A stretch of DNA of 20,110 bases from B8-G4 sp033720735 (GTDB lineage Bacteria > Bacteroidota > Bacteroidia > Chitinophagales > Saprospiraceae). Shown here in pieces: positions 6,751 to 14,762 of this stretch (position 1 is the stretch's first letter; every line of letters starts with the position of its first letter). The DNA is taken from NCBI GenBank assembly GCA_033720735.1, contig JAWWBX010000052.1, positions 1-20,110 of the forward strand. The letters are read 5' to 3'. The notes under the pieces were generated by a model. That model was not told where the DNA came from and searched no databases. It saw nothing but the letters and a program-made list of their open reading frames with translations. Position numbers and translations under genes: made by a program.

Positions 6751-8052
6751 CTAGAACAGCACGAATACGACCTCCGGGATAAAGATCACAATCAACAGGA
6801 AGATCACCTGAATGATCAGAAAAGGGACAATGCCCCGGTAGATCTGCATAGTCTCTACTCCGGGCGGGGCCACTCCTTTGAGGTAGAAGAGTGAGAATCC
6901 GAAAGGCGGTGACAGGAACGACGTCTGTAAATTGAGTGCCAGCAGGATCCCGATCCAGATGAGATTCATGTCGTATGCGACAAAGATCGGCGCCACCACC
7001 GGCACGATGATAAAGATGATCTCGATAAAGTCGATAAAGAAGCCGGCAATGAAGACGACCACCATGACCAGCAACAGGAAAAGAGTTGGAGACAATTGAG
7101 ATGTTTCGATCAGGTCGATCAAATAGCTGTCACCACCCAGCCCCCGAAAGACCAGTGCAAATGTCGTCGCTCCCAACAGGATAAGGAAGACCATGCAGGT
7201 CAGGTGGGTCGTGCCGCGCATGACCTCGTTGAGGATGCGCAGCGAGAATTTCCCCTGGACCATCGTCAGCACTGTCGCTCCGACCGCTCCGACAGCAGCT
7301 GCTTCAGTCGGCGAGGCAACGCCGGCAAAGATCGAACCCAGCACGAGAATGATCAGGAGGAGTGGCAGCACAAAGGCAACGGTAACCTTGCGCACAAAGT
7401 CCGATTGGCGGAACTGAGCGACCTCCTCAGCCGGAATCGCCGGTGCATCCTCAGGCCGCACCCTGGCAAGGATCAGAATGTACACAACATAGCAGAGCAC
7501 GAGCAGGACGCCTGGCAGCAGCGCAGCCTTGAACAGTTGGCCTACATCCACGTTCAGGACACTCCCGAGCAGGACCAGTACGACGGATGGAGGTATGATC
7601 TGTCCCAGGGTGCCGGCAGAAGCAATCGTACCGGTGGCCAGTTCCGGCTTGTACTTGCGCTTGAGCATGGTCGGCAGGCTAATGAGGCCCATGGTGATCA
7701 CCGTCGCTCCCACAATGCCCGTCGACGCCGCCAACAGCGCGCCAACAATTACCACCGACACTGCCAATCCTCCGCGGATCCGTCCAAAGAGCATGGCCAT
7801 GGTCTCCAACAGACTTTCGGCCAGGCCGGATTTCTCCAGCATGATCCCCATGTAGACAAAGAGAGGCACGGCGATCAACACATAATTGCTCATCACACCC
7901 ATGATGCGGGACGGAAGGAAATTGAAGAAGTTGGGCCCGAGCACCGCAAAGCCCACAATGACCGAGAGGCCACCCAACGTAAAGGCGACGGGATACCCAA
8001 ACAGGATGGCGAGGAAGATGCATACAAACAGGATCAATGCAATGACTTCCAT
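6751..8052 (-). CDS. dctM: TRAP transporter large permease subunit DctM
   Basis: A 433-residue, highly hydrophobic inner-membrane protein with about a dozen predicted helices, the usual length for DctM. Diagnostic stretches include NYVLIAVPLFVYMGIMLEKSG, the re-entrant-loop-like ASTGIVGATVITMG and ASAGTLGQIIPPS, GVASPTEAAAVGA, and NLQTSFLSPPFGFSLFYLKG near the end. DctM forms the sodium-driven translocation path with DctQ and receives substrate from the DctP protein. It starts three bases after the dctQ stop, so the two are co-transcribed and probably translated together. It converges on dctP with a 16-base gap and no obvious terminator between them. A long open frame on the opposite strand here is a shadow of the biased codons. 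Confidence 0.96.
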   Translation of the reverse strand: MEVIALILFVCIFLAILFGYPVAFTLGGLSVIVGFAVLGPNFFNFLPSRIMGVMSNYVLIAVPLFVYMGIMLEKSGLAESLLETMAMLFGRIRGGLAVSVVIVGALLAASTGIVGATVITMGLISLPTMLKRKYKPELATGTIASAGTLGQIIPPSVVLVLLGSVLNVDVGQLFKAALLPGVLLVLCYVVYILILARVRPEDAPAIPAEEVAQFRQSDFVRKVTVAFVLPLLLIILVLGSIFAGVASPTEAAAVGAVGATVLTMVQGKFSLRILNEVMRGTTHLTCMVFLILLGATTFALVFRGLGGDSYLIDLIETSQLSPTLFLLLVMVVVFIAGFFIDFIEIIFIIVPVVAPIFVAYDMNLIWIGILLALNLQTSFLSPPFGFSLFYLKGVAPPGVETMQIYRGIVPFLIIQVIFLLIVIFIPEVVFVLF

Positions 8053-8055
8053 GAC

Positions 8056-8559
8056 CTAACGATTCGGGTTGCGCAGGGTTTGGATCGATCGCGCCACCAC
8101 AGCAATGGCCTGCAGGATCAGCAAGACAAACCCCACGGTGATCGCAAACTTGATGACATAGCGGGCCGGCAGCCCCCCGGGATTTGGCGACCGCTCCTGA
8201 AAGATCAGAGCATTCTCCGCATACTGAAATGATGTCCAGATCACCACAAGGCACCATGGGATCAGAAAGAACAACGTCCCCACGAGATTGACCCACGCCT
8301 TTCTCCTTGCAGACCACCGCGCATAGAAAATGTCGACGCGCACATGCTGATCTTCCTTGAAAGCGTAGGCAGCACCGAGCAGAAAGATCAGGGCAAACAG
8401 GTGCCATTCCAGCTCAATCGTCCACGCTTTGGTCATGGAGAAGAAATAGCGGAGGACAACATCCACGAAGATCAGCAGGACCAACAGGGTGGTTACCCAT
8501 TTGATGCGTTCGCCGATCCAGGCATTCAACCCTTCGATCCCTCTGATCAGAGCATTCAT
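8056..8559 (-). CDS. dctQ: TRAP transporter small permease subunit DctQ
   Basis: A 167-residue protein with four hydrophobic helices: about residues 18-38, 49-68, 89-115 and 132-155. ELEWHLFALIFLLGAAYAFKEDQHVRVDIFY matches the conserved core of the DctQ family, including the E-W-H-L-F segment and the DxHVRVD motif. DctQ packs against DctM in the inner membrane and helps dock the binding protein. It is the first gene of the dctQM unit; a strong terminator just upstream (8587-8616) cuts it off from the TPR gene, so it needs its own promoter in the 27 bases left or must depend on read-through. TATTTTAC (8575-8568) is a weak -7 candidate without a convincing -33 partner. Confidence 0.93.
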   Translation of the reverse strand: MNALIRGIEGLNAWIGERIKWVTTLLVLLIFVDVVLRYFFSMTKAWTIELEWHLFALIFLLGAAYAFKEDQHVRVDIFYARWSARRKAWVNLVGTLFFLIPWCLVVIWTSFQYAENALIFQERSPNPGGLPARYVIKFAITVGFVLLILQAIAVVARSIQTLRNPNR

Positions 8560-8586
8560 GTGCTCTGGTAAAATAGAGATTCCAAC

Positions 8587-8616
8587 AAAAAAGGCGTGCC
8601 GGAAGCACGCCTTTTT
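8587..8616 (-). terminator. Bidirectional intrinsic terminator between TPR gene and dctQ
   Basis: GGCGTGC (8593-8599) pairs with GCACGCC (8605-8611) around a CGGAA loop; A residues (8587-8592) and T residues (8612-8616) flank it symmetrically, adding base pairs and giving a T run on either strand. It lies 21 bases past the TPR gene stop and mainly ends that minus-strand transcript. Confidence 0.88.
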
Positions 8617-8637
8617 GAATCTGGGAGGATTCAGCGG

Positions 8638-9930
8638 CTAGTTGCCGCCTGAAAGTTGTTCGATCTTTTCTTTGTACTGATTGGACATCTCAAACTGATC
8701 TTTCCGTGCGTAGATCTCGCGCAGAGCGATCAGCGTGTTCATGTCCTTTGGATTCAGTTTTTCGGCCTTGACGAAATACGGAAGTGCCAGCTCAAACTGC
8801 TTCAGCATTTCCGCCTTCTTGGCTTCGTACTTGGCGGTGCCCTCTTTCGAGTAGTCATCTGCCAGGGCATTGACCTCATTGGCAAGTTCTGCAGCCCTGT
8901 TGTACTCGAGCGCGCCCATCATGTAGACGGCATCGAAGTGATTGTCGTCGATCTCGAGAGCTTTGGAAAAGTAGGTTTTGGCATTTTCGTAATGCTGGTG
9001 TGCGAGTTCCTTGTTGCCCGCCTCGAGTGCCTCGGCGTACAATTGATCGTACACATTGCCCAGGGTGGTCGGTACCGAGATATTGTTTGGCTCCTCTGCC
9101 ATGGCGATCTTGAGATTCGCGAGCGCCGTTTCGGAGTCTCCTTTTTGAAGCGACTCGTTGATCATCGCAAACAGCAATCCCTTGTCGTCCGGATATTTCT
9201 TTCTGCCTTCTTTCAAAATGGTGCTGGCACCCGCCGCATCACCTTTGGCATTGCGTACTTTGAACAGTCCTTCAAACACCGCCGGGTCGTCATAACCTTC
9301 CTTGTAGAGGCGATTGAACAAGGCATCTGCCTCATCCCACATTTCGGCGCTCAGCGCGGCAATCGCAGCAAGGTACACCTGGTCCTGCAAGTCTTTCTGT
9401 GAGGGATATGAGCTCTCCTCGCCCTCCTTCACCAGGAAGGCATCCCCTTCAATCACGGCCATGTATGCATGGTACGCCTGCTCGTACTTCCCGGCACGCA
9501 AGATCGTATTCGAAATGTAACTGATGTTGTTCAGGATATCCTTGAGACCGCTTAGCGCATCCTTCTGCTCATAGTTCTTCTCGGCATAGTTATAGGCATT
9601 CTTAAACCCCGTCCACACCTTGTTGCACGCATCCGCATACTGGATCTCGTGTTCCGGGTTGAGCACAAGTGCCTGTACATCCTTGTTGATCAGTTCAGAG
9701 TACGCTTTGCCGTAGGTCAACCAGGCCTTTGACGACTTCTGGAATTCGGGGTCTTTCACGACGCCATTGATCAGATCGATCGCTTCCATCAACTTGTCTT
9801 CGTTCGACGACGGGTCAAGGTTGTAATTGGCAACGTTGCGGGTCGCTTTCTTCAGATCCTTGCCGGCATCCTGGGCAACACAGATCCCGGACACGGAAAC
9901 GGCGACCAACAGCATGAAAATCTGTTTCAT
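8638..9930 (-). CDS. Secreted tetratricopeptide repeat protein
   Basis: The 430-residue protein has a signal peptide (MKQIFMLLVAVSVSGICVAQ, cleavage likely after VAQ), placing it in the periplasm or outside. The rest is helical with TPR units, clearest near the end: AKTYFSKALEIDDNHFDAVYMMGALEYNRAAEL and ALPYFVKAEKLNPKDMNTLIALREIYARKDQFE. Earlier helices (AYHAYMAVIEGDAF, LYKEGYDDPAVFEGLFKV, AGASTILKEGRKKYPDDKGL) look like diverged repeats. TPR solenoids mediate protein contacts; no enzyme motif is present. I start at ATG 9930; the frame extends two codons to a TTG that would spoil the signal peptide. It follows gyrA on the same strand, an arrangement I recall from other Bacteroidota. Its own promoter is not clear, and a strong terminator follows it. 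Confidence 0.9.
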   Translation of the reverse strand: MKQIFMLLVAVSVSGICVAQDAGKDLKKATRNVANYNLDPSSNEDKLMEAIDLINGVVKDPEFQKSSKAWLTYGKAYSELINKDVQALVLNPEHEIQYADACNKVWTGFKNAYNYAEKNYEQKDALSGLKDILNNISYISNTILRAGKYEQAYHAYMAVIEGDAFLVKEGEESSYPSQKDLQDQVYLAAIAALSAEMWDEADALFNRLYKEGYDDPAVFEGLFKVRNAKGDAAGASTILKEGRKKYPDDKGLLFAMINESLQKGDSETALANLKIAMAEEPNNISVPTTLGNVYDQLYAEALEAGNKELAHQHYENAKTYFSKALEIDDNHFDAVYMMGALEYNRAAELANEVNALADDYSKEGTAKYEAKKAEMLKQFELALPYFVKAEKLNPKDMNTLIALREIYARKDQFEMSNQYKEKIEQLSGGN

Positions 9931-10052
9931 ATTCAAGTGTATTTAATTGGTGTACTCTAAAGACGTTTCAGCCAGACGCTTGCTCTTTAGAGAACGTTAA
10001 ATCTTTTTAAGGACCTGTTAAAGGGTCCGCATCGGAGTGAGTTCTTACAAAT
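9931..10052. other. Intergenic gap between gyrA and TPR gene with a weak hairpin
   Basis: This 122-base gap holds a short inverted repeat, GGACC (10011-10015) and GGTCC (10024-10028), with an 8-base loop. On the minus strand it is followed by TTAAAAAGATTTAAC rather than a T run, so it is at best a poor terminator for gyrA. No clear TAnnTTTG box was seen for the TPR gene. Confidence 0.35.
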
Positions 10053-12548
10053 TTACGTGGTTTCCTCTGGATTTCCAGAAGCATCCTCCTCCTCGTCCTC
10101 GTCGTCTGCACGCACGACGGCCACATCAGCGATATTGTCGTCGTCGCTCAGCGTGATGACCCGCACGCCCTGGGTGGCCCGTCCCATCACACGGATGTCG
10201 TCGACCGGCATACGAATGACAATCCCCGAACGATTGGTGATCATCAGTTCATCCTCGTCCGATACGGCCTTGATCGCCACCAACTTACCGGTTTTGTCAG
10301 TGACCTGGATGGTCTTGACACCTTTGCCACCACGGTTGGTGAGACGGTAGTCATCCACCTGCGAGCGCTTGCCATATCCATTCTCCGAGACCACCAGGAT
10401 CGTGGCCAACTCGTCATCCTTGTCGACACAAACCATCCCGACCACCTGGTCATCCGGGCCCTGCAGTTTCATGCCGCGCACCCCTGCAGCCGTACGCCCC
10501 ATGGGTCGAACGTGCTCTTCATTAAACCGGATGGCATAGCCTTCACGGTTACCCAGGAAAACCTGGTTTGACCCATTGGTGAGCCGTGCGTCGATCAGCT
10601 GGTCGCCTTCATTGATGGAGATCGCGATGATCCCGTTGGCCCGCGGTCGCGAGAAGGCCTCCACGACCGTTTTCTTGACCATCCCCTGCCGGGTTGCAAA
10701 CAGGATAAAGTGGTGATTGATAAAGTCCTCGTCTTCCAGATCCTGAATGATAATATAGGCCTTCACCTTGTCCTCCTTCGGCAGCGAGACAATGTTCTGG
10801 ATGACCCGGCCGGTGGCAGTCTTGGACGCTTCCGGTATCTCGTATACTCGCAGCCAATGGCATTGGCCCTGCTCCGTAAAGAGCAGTAAATAATTGTGGG
10901 TGCTCGCAACAAACATATGCTCGATGAAGTCGGCATCGCGCGTTTTGCTGCCCCGGGAGCCTTTGCCCCCCCTGCCCTGTGTGCGGTACTCGTCGACCTT
11001 GGTCCGCTTGATATATCCCAGATGTGAGATCGTGACGACCACATCCTCATTGGGGATCATGTCTTCAATACTGATCTCACCTTCCGCTGCGACAATGCTT
11101 GTCCGGCGCTCATCTCCGTATCGCTCACGGACCTCGCGCAGCTCGTCCTTGACAATACCCCGCTGCATCTCCTCACTGGCGAGCACCTCTTGGTAGAATT
11201 TGATCTGCTTCAGGAGCTCATCGTACTCGTTGCGTACTTTTTCCCGTTCAAGCCCGGTCAGGCGCTGGAGGCGCATTTCAAGAATGGCCTTGGCCTGGAT
11301 CTCACTCAGTTTGAACTGCTCCATGAGGCCGGTCTGGGCTTCGTCAACCGTTTTGCTGCCGCGGATCAGGGCGATCACGGCGTCGAGATTGTCGAGTGCG
11401 ATGAGGAGGCCTTCCAGAATATGCGCACGTTCCTCAGCTTTCTTGAGGTCGTAGCGGGTGCGCCGCACCACCACATCGATCCGGAAGTCAATGAATGCGG
11501 AGATCAGCTCCTTGAGGTTGAATGTGTGGGGCCGCCCATTGAGCAGGGCGACATTATTCACGCCAAATGACGTCTGTAGTGGCGTGTACTTGAACAACTG
11601 GCTGAGCACCACTTTGCCAATTGCATCGCGCTTCAGTTCGATCACCATCCGCAAACCATGCCGGTCAGATTCGTCGCGCACCTCGGAGATGCCCTTGATC
11701 CTCTCGGCATTGACCAGGTCGGCAATCTTCATGTGCAGGGCGGCCTTGTTGACCTGGTAGGGGATCTCGGTGACCACGATGATCTCCTTTCCGGAGGGCA
11801 GTTGCTGAATCTCAGCCCGACCGCGTACCACGATGCGGCCGCGCCCGGTTTCGAAGGCATCCCGGATCCCGGACAGCCCCTGGATGATGCCGCCGGTGGG
11901 AAAATCGGGCCCTTTGACGTGTTCCATCAACTGCTCGATCGTGATGTCCGGATTGTCGATCATGGCAATGGTGCCGTCCACGATCTCGTTGAGATTGTGC
12001 GGCAGCATGTTGGTTGCCATTCCCACAGCAATCCCTGAAGCACCGTTGAGCAACAAGGTGGGCAGGCGGGTCGGGAGTACGGTCGGCTCCTCGAGGCTAT
12101 CGTCGAAGTTGAACCGAAAGTCAACCGTATCCTTCTTGATATCCGAAAGCAGCTCATCCGAAATGCGTTCCAGACGCGCCTCGGTGTAGCGCATGGCGGC
12201 CGGGCTGTCCCCGTCGATCGACCCCTTGTTGCCCTGGATCTCGACGAGCGGATAACGGAGAGACCATGGCTGCCCCATCCGGATCATGGAGTCATAAACG
12301 GCTCCATCGCCGTGCGGGTGGTATTTACCAAGCACCTCTCCCACGACACGCGCCGATTTCTTGGTCGGCTTGTTGTAGGAAAGACCCAGCTCGGACATGC
12401 CGTACAGGATGCGGCGGTGTACCGGCTTCAACCCGTCGCGTGCGTCGGGTAGCGCACGGGCTACAATGACCGACATCGAGTAGTCGATGTAGGCCGATTT
12501 CATCTCCTCTTCGATGTTGATATTGACGATCCTCTGCTTGTCGCTCAT
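10053..12548 (-). CDS. gyrA: DNA gyrase subunit A
   Basis: An 831-residue type IIA topoisomerase A subunit. The N-terminal breakage-reunion domain has catalytic Tyr121 in AAMRYTEARLERI next to Arg120. The C-terminal DNA-wrapping domain holds the GyrA-box QGRGGKG (524-530), which separates gyrase from topoisomerase IV, and a degenerate copy NRGGKG (738-743). A very acidic tail (about 815-831) ends the protein. With GyrB, the enzyme introduces negative supercoils using ATP. ATG 12548 gives the standard start MSDKQRIVNINIEEEMK; the seven-codon extension begins with TTG and is unlikely. In the quinolone region KYHPHGDGAVYD, residue 82 (E. coli Ser83) is Gly, whereas Asp86 (E. coli Asp87) is kept. 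A TATCTTTG -7 box lies upstream. Confidence 0.98.
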   Translation of the reverse strand: MSDKQRIVNINIEEEMKSAYIDYSMSVIVARALPDARDGLKPVHRRILYGMSELGLSYNKPTKKSARVVGEVLGKYHPHGDGAVYDSMIRMGQPWSLRYPLVEIQGNKGSIDGDSPAAMRYTEARLERISDELLSDIKKDTVDFRFNFDDSLEEPTVLPTRLPTLLLNGASGIAVGMATNMLPHNLNEIVDGTIAMIDNPDITIEQLMEHVKGPDFPTGGIIQGLSGIRDAFETGRGRIVVRGRAEIQQLPSGKEIIVVTEIPYQVNKAALHMKIADLVNAERIKGISEVRDESDRHGLRMVIELKRDAIGKVVLSQLFKYTPLQTSFGVNNVALLNGRPHTFNLKELISAFIDFRIDVVVRRTRYDLKKAEERAHILEGLLIALDNLDAVIALIRGSKTVDEAQTGLMEQFKLSEIQAKAILEMRLQRLTGLEREKVRNEYDELLKQIKFYQEVLASEEMQRGIVKDELREVRERYGDERRTSIVAAEGEISIEDMIPNEDVVVTISHLGYIKRTKVDEYRTQGRGGKGSRGSKTRDADFIEHMFVASTHNYLLLFTEQGQCHWLRVYEIPEASKTATGRVIQNIVSLPKEDKVKAYIIIQDLEDEDFINHHFILFATRQGMVKKTVVEAFSRPRANGIIAISINEGDQLIDARLTNGSNQVFLGNREGYAIRFNEEHVRPMGRTAAGVRGMKLQGPDDQVVGMVCVDKDDELATILVVSENGYGKRSQVDDYRLTNRGGKGVKTIQVTDKTGKLVAIKAVSDEDELMITNRSGIVIRMPVDDIRVMGRATQGVRVITLSDDDNIADVAVVRADDEDEEEDASGNPEETT

Positions 12549-12579
12549 AACACGATTTACACTGAACAAAAAAGACGTG

Positions 12580-12587
12580 CAAAGATA
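12580..12587 (-). promoter_or_regulatory. TATCTTTG -7 box for gyrA
   Basis: On the minus strand TATCTTTG matches the Bacteroidota -7 consensus TAnnTTTG exactly, 31 bases upstream of the gyrA ATG. No clear TTG was found at the expected -33 position. Transcription would start about five bases downstream, giving a leader near 27 bases. Confidence 0.65.
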
Positions 12588-12712
12588 CGATTTTCAGGCC
12601 ACTTTATATATGAAAAAATAAGATTTGAGACCGAAATACGGGATTTGATATAAGGCGGATTGCTGATTTGTAAACCCTTGAACACAAGCGGGTTAATTCA
12701 AGCGAATTGAGC

Positions 12713-12720
12713 TATCTTTG
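12713..12720 (+). promoter_or_regulatory. TATCTTTG -7 box for ubiE-porT
   Basis: TATCTTTG matches TAnnTTTG exactly and ends only ten bases before the ubiE ATG at 12731. If transcription starts about five bases after the box, the mRNA leader is only a few bases long. No clear -33 TTG is present at the right distance. Confidence 0.65.
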
Positions 12721-12730
12721 CGCCCACGCA

Positions 12731-13471
12731 ATGAGCAAGCAAATCGACGACGTCCGCCCTTATCACCAATCGGCAGAATCCAAGAAACATCAGGTGCGCA
12801 AGATGTTTGACAACATTGCCCCGCACTATGATTTCCTGAACCATTTTCTGTCTGCCGGGATGGATATTCGCTGGCGCAAACGGGCGATTGCCATGGTCGG
12901 TGCAGAGCCGGGCGAGCGCATCCTCGATATGGCGACCGGAACCGGGGACATGGCGATTGCGTTGGCGCGCACCTACCCCGGAACCACCGTCCTGGGAGTG
13001 GATCTCGCCCCGCAAATGTTGCGCATCGCCAGCAAGAAGACGGCGGCGCGGCAGCTCGGAGACCGCATTACCTACCAGGAAGGAGATTCTGAGCAGCTGC
13101 CCATGGCCGACGGGTCGTTCCACCACGCTACGGTGGCATTCGGGGTGCGCAACTTCGAGCACCTCGAGCGGGGCCTGGCCGAGATGCATCGGGTGCTCAA
13201 ACCTGGCGGGCGCATCGTGGTTCTGGAGTTTACCAAGCCGCGCAGCTTCCCGTTCAAACAGCTTTTCAACGCCTATTTCAGGTATCTCCTGCCCCTGATC
13301 GGGAAAATCCGGTCAGGTGACAACCGGGCGTACAAATATCTCTACGAATCGGTACAAGCTTTTCCGGATTACGAGCGTTTTAATCGCAAGCTCGAAGAAG
13401 CGGGCTTTCGTGACGCCCGTTACAAGGCTCTGACCCTAGGCATATGCGCAATTTATACTGCTGTCAAATAA
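12731..13471 (+). CDS. ubiE: Demethylmenaquinone methyltransferase (UbiE/MenG)
   Basis: A 246-residue class I SAM-dependent methyltransferase that makes menaquinone from demethylmenaquinone, the last step of the menaquinone pathway in Bacteroidota. Signature stretches are MFDNIAPHYDFLNHFLSAG (25-43), the SAM-binding motif DMATGTGD (66-73), GVRNFEHLERGLAEMHRVLKPGG, and SGDNRAYKYLYESVQAFPDYE near the end. A TTG at 12707 lies in frame, but it overlaps the promoter box and the family starts near MSKQIDDVRPY, so ATG 12731 is chosen. It overlaps porT by 28 bases, implying one transcript and coupled translation. UbiE can also methylate ubiquinone precursors in other phyla; menaquinone is the expected quinone here. 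Confidence 0.95.
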   Translation: MSKQIDDVRPYHQSAESKKHQVRKMFDNIAPHYDFLNHFLSAGMDIRWRKRAIAMVGAEPGERILDMATGTGDMAIALARTYPGTTVLGVDLAPQMLRIASKKTAARQLGDRITYQEGDSEQLPMADGSFHHATVAFGVRNFEHLERGLAEMHRVLKPGGRIVVLEFTKPRSFPFKQLFNAYFRYLLPLIGKIRSGDNRAYKYLYESVQAFPDYERFNRKLEEAGFRDARYKALTLGICAIYTAVK

Positions 13472-14163
13472 CGCTGATCGCGGGATTGCTGTTGGCCTGT
13501 TCTGTCTCATCGGCGCAGGTCACCCGAGGGAACTACAATTTTCAGGACTTTCAATCCAAACCATACTACTTTGGACTGACACTGGGGTACAACAGCTCGA
13601 GTTTCCAGATCCTGAATGACGACCGATTTATCCGCAATGACAGCTTTGCAATTGCCGAGGCGCGGCCCGGGTCTGGATTGAATGTTTCGATCGTCACCAA
13701 CCTGAAAGTCGGCGACCATTTCGATATCCGGTTTCTGCCCGGGTTTTCGTTTGCCGAGCGCATCATCGCCTTCAAGCCGGTCAATGGCGACCGGGAGACC
13801 ACCCGCAACATCGAATCCGTATTCGTACAGGCACCTTTTCAGGTGCGATACAAGTCGGCACCCTATCGCGACAAACGGGTCTTTGTGGTAGGCGGCTTCA
13901 AGTACAACTATGATGTGGCGAGCAACAGCCGGGTGCGCAAGGAACTGGCGCGTTCCCTGATCAAGATCAGTCCGCATGACTTCGCGGTGGAAGTGGGTGC
14001 CGGGATCCAGTTCTTCTTCCCTTTCTTCATCTTTTCGCCGGAGATCAAGTTTTCGCAGGGTCTGGGCAACATCCTGATCTACAACGACGAGCTGGAACAG
14101 TCGCTGGTAATCGAGAAGATCCTGTCCCGGGCGTTTACGTTCTCACTGCATTTCGAAGGATAG
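13444..14163 (+). CDS. porT: PorT, outer-membrane protein of type IX secretion / gliding
   Basis: The 239-residue protein has a signal peptide (MRNLYCCQITLIAGLLLACS, likely cleaved near SSAQ) followed by antiparallel amphipathic strands of an eight-stranded barrel: KPYYFGLTLGYNSSSFQI, FDIRFLPGFSFAERIIAF, SVFVQAPFQVRYKSAPYRD, RVFVVGGFKYNYDV, DFAVEVGAGIQFFF, and a terminal AFTFSLHF. The length, the FGLTLG-N-SSF opening, the SVFVQAPFQVRYKS strand and the place just after ubiE fit PorT (SprT in flavobacteria), which is needed for type IX secretion. An LLAC at 16-19 resembles a lipobox, but this family is not known to be lipidated. It starts inside the ubiE gene and converges on the AcpH-like gene with two bases between stops. 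Confidence 0.85.
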   Translation: MRNLYCCQITLIAGLLLACSVSSAQVTRGNYNFQDFQSKPYYFGLTLGYNSSSFQILNDDRFIRNDSFAIAEARPGSGLNVSIVTNLKVGDHFDIRFLPGFSFAERIIAFKPVNGDRETTRNIESVFVQAPFQVRYKSAPYRDKRVFVVGGFKYNYDVASNSRVRKELARSLIKISPHDFAVEVGAGIQFFFPFFIFSPEIKFSQGLGNILIYNDELEQSLVIEKILSRAFTFSLHFEG

Positions 14164-14165
14164 AC

Positions 14166-14753
14166 TCACTGAGCCTGGTCGATCAGGTGCCGGGTAAACG
14201 CGCGCAGGTCCGGATAGAAGGACCGCAGGCCCTGACGCAAAGCGGGATAATGTTGATCGAGATCCGCCAGCCCCTCGGCAAAGCGGGAAGGGAATCGCGC
14301 ACGCTGATCAAGTCGTTGCAATACGTTGTAGATGCCCGCCTTGGTGCGATATTGATCGAGCCACTGATGTTTGCGCATTCCCTGCACGCGTGGCCGAACC
14401 CGGTCCGGCAGCTGGTTGCTGTGTTCGTCGACGATGAAGTAGACCCATCCGGAGAAGTCCTCAAAGGTCATCGCCGCATGGTGCTCCCAGTCGGTCGTGA
14501 GAATAAAATCGAGGATCACATCGACGGCAACCGGCGCATACTTCCCGTGCACCGGACGCAGTTGTCCGACCAATTGTCTGATCTCGGGATGGGCATCGGT
14601 GAAGGTATCGATCGCCCGGTGGATCATTACGCCTTCCATGACCGCCGGTGCCAGGTCAGGCAATTCCCGGTTGCGGATCATATCACCCGCCAGGTTGCCG
14701 ATGCTGCGGAGCGGATGAGGATGGGTCGCCAGCAAGTGGCCGAGGAAGTTCAA
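14166..14753 (-). CDS. acpH: Acyl carrier protein phosphodiesterase (AcpH family, DUF479)
   Basis: A 195-residue helical protein of the AcpH family, which removes the 4'-phosphopantetheine group from holo-acyl carrier protein. The start MNFLGHLLATHPHPLRSIGNLAGDM parallels the E. coli AcpH start MNFLAHL and the GNLxxD motif; IHRAIDTFTDAHPE supplies the H..D metal-type residues, and VDVILDFILTTDWE follows in the usual place. The start codon is TTG: the frame upstream closes at a TAA (14774-14772) without any ATG, and the family alignment puts residue 1 exactly here. The activity on ACP is shown for enterobacterial AcpH; in Bacteroidota it is inferred. It is divergent from ychF and convergent with porT. 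Confidence 0.85.
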   Translation of the reverse strand: MNFLGHLLATHPHPLRSIGNLAGDMIRNRELPDLAPAVMEGVMIHRAIDTFTDAHPEIRQLVGQLRPVHGKYAPVAVDVILDFILTTDWEHHAAMTFEDFSGWVYFIVDEHSNQLPDRVRPRVQGMRKHQWLDQYRTKAGIYNVLQRLDQRARFPSRFAEGLADLDQHYPALRQGLRSFYPDLRAFTRHLIDQAQ

Positions 14754-14762
14754 AAGTTGCGT

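Noticed and set aside
7096..8232. Long plus-strand open frame (378 codons) opposite dctM and dctQ
   Set aside because: It is rich in Gln, His, Asp and Arg, typical of the complement of hydrophobic codons, and both minus-strand genes are certain.
10011..10028. Terminator after gyrA
   Set aside because: The stem is only five base pairs and the minus-strand tail is A-rich rather than T-rich; kept only as a weak hairpin in the gap entry.
10053..12548. Possible topoisomerase IV ParC instead of GyrA
   Set aside because: GNKGSIDGDSPAAMRYTEARL looks somewhat ParC-like, but the GyrA-box QGRGGKG at 524-530 and the acidic C-terminal tail support gyrase.
12707..12730. TTG start eight codons upstream in ubiE
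   Set aside because: The codons overlap the TATCTTTG box, so they would not be in the mRNA, and the family starts at the ATG.
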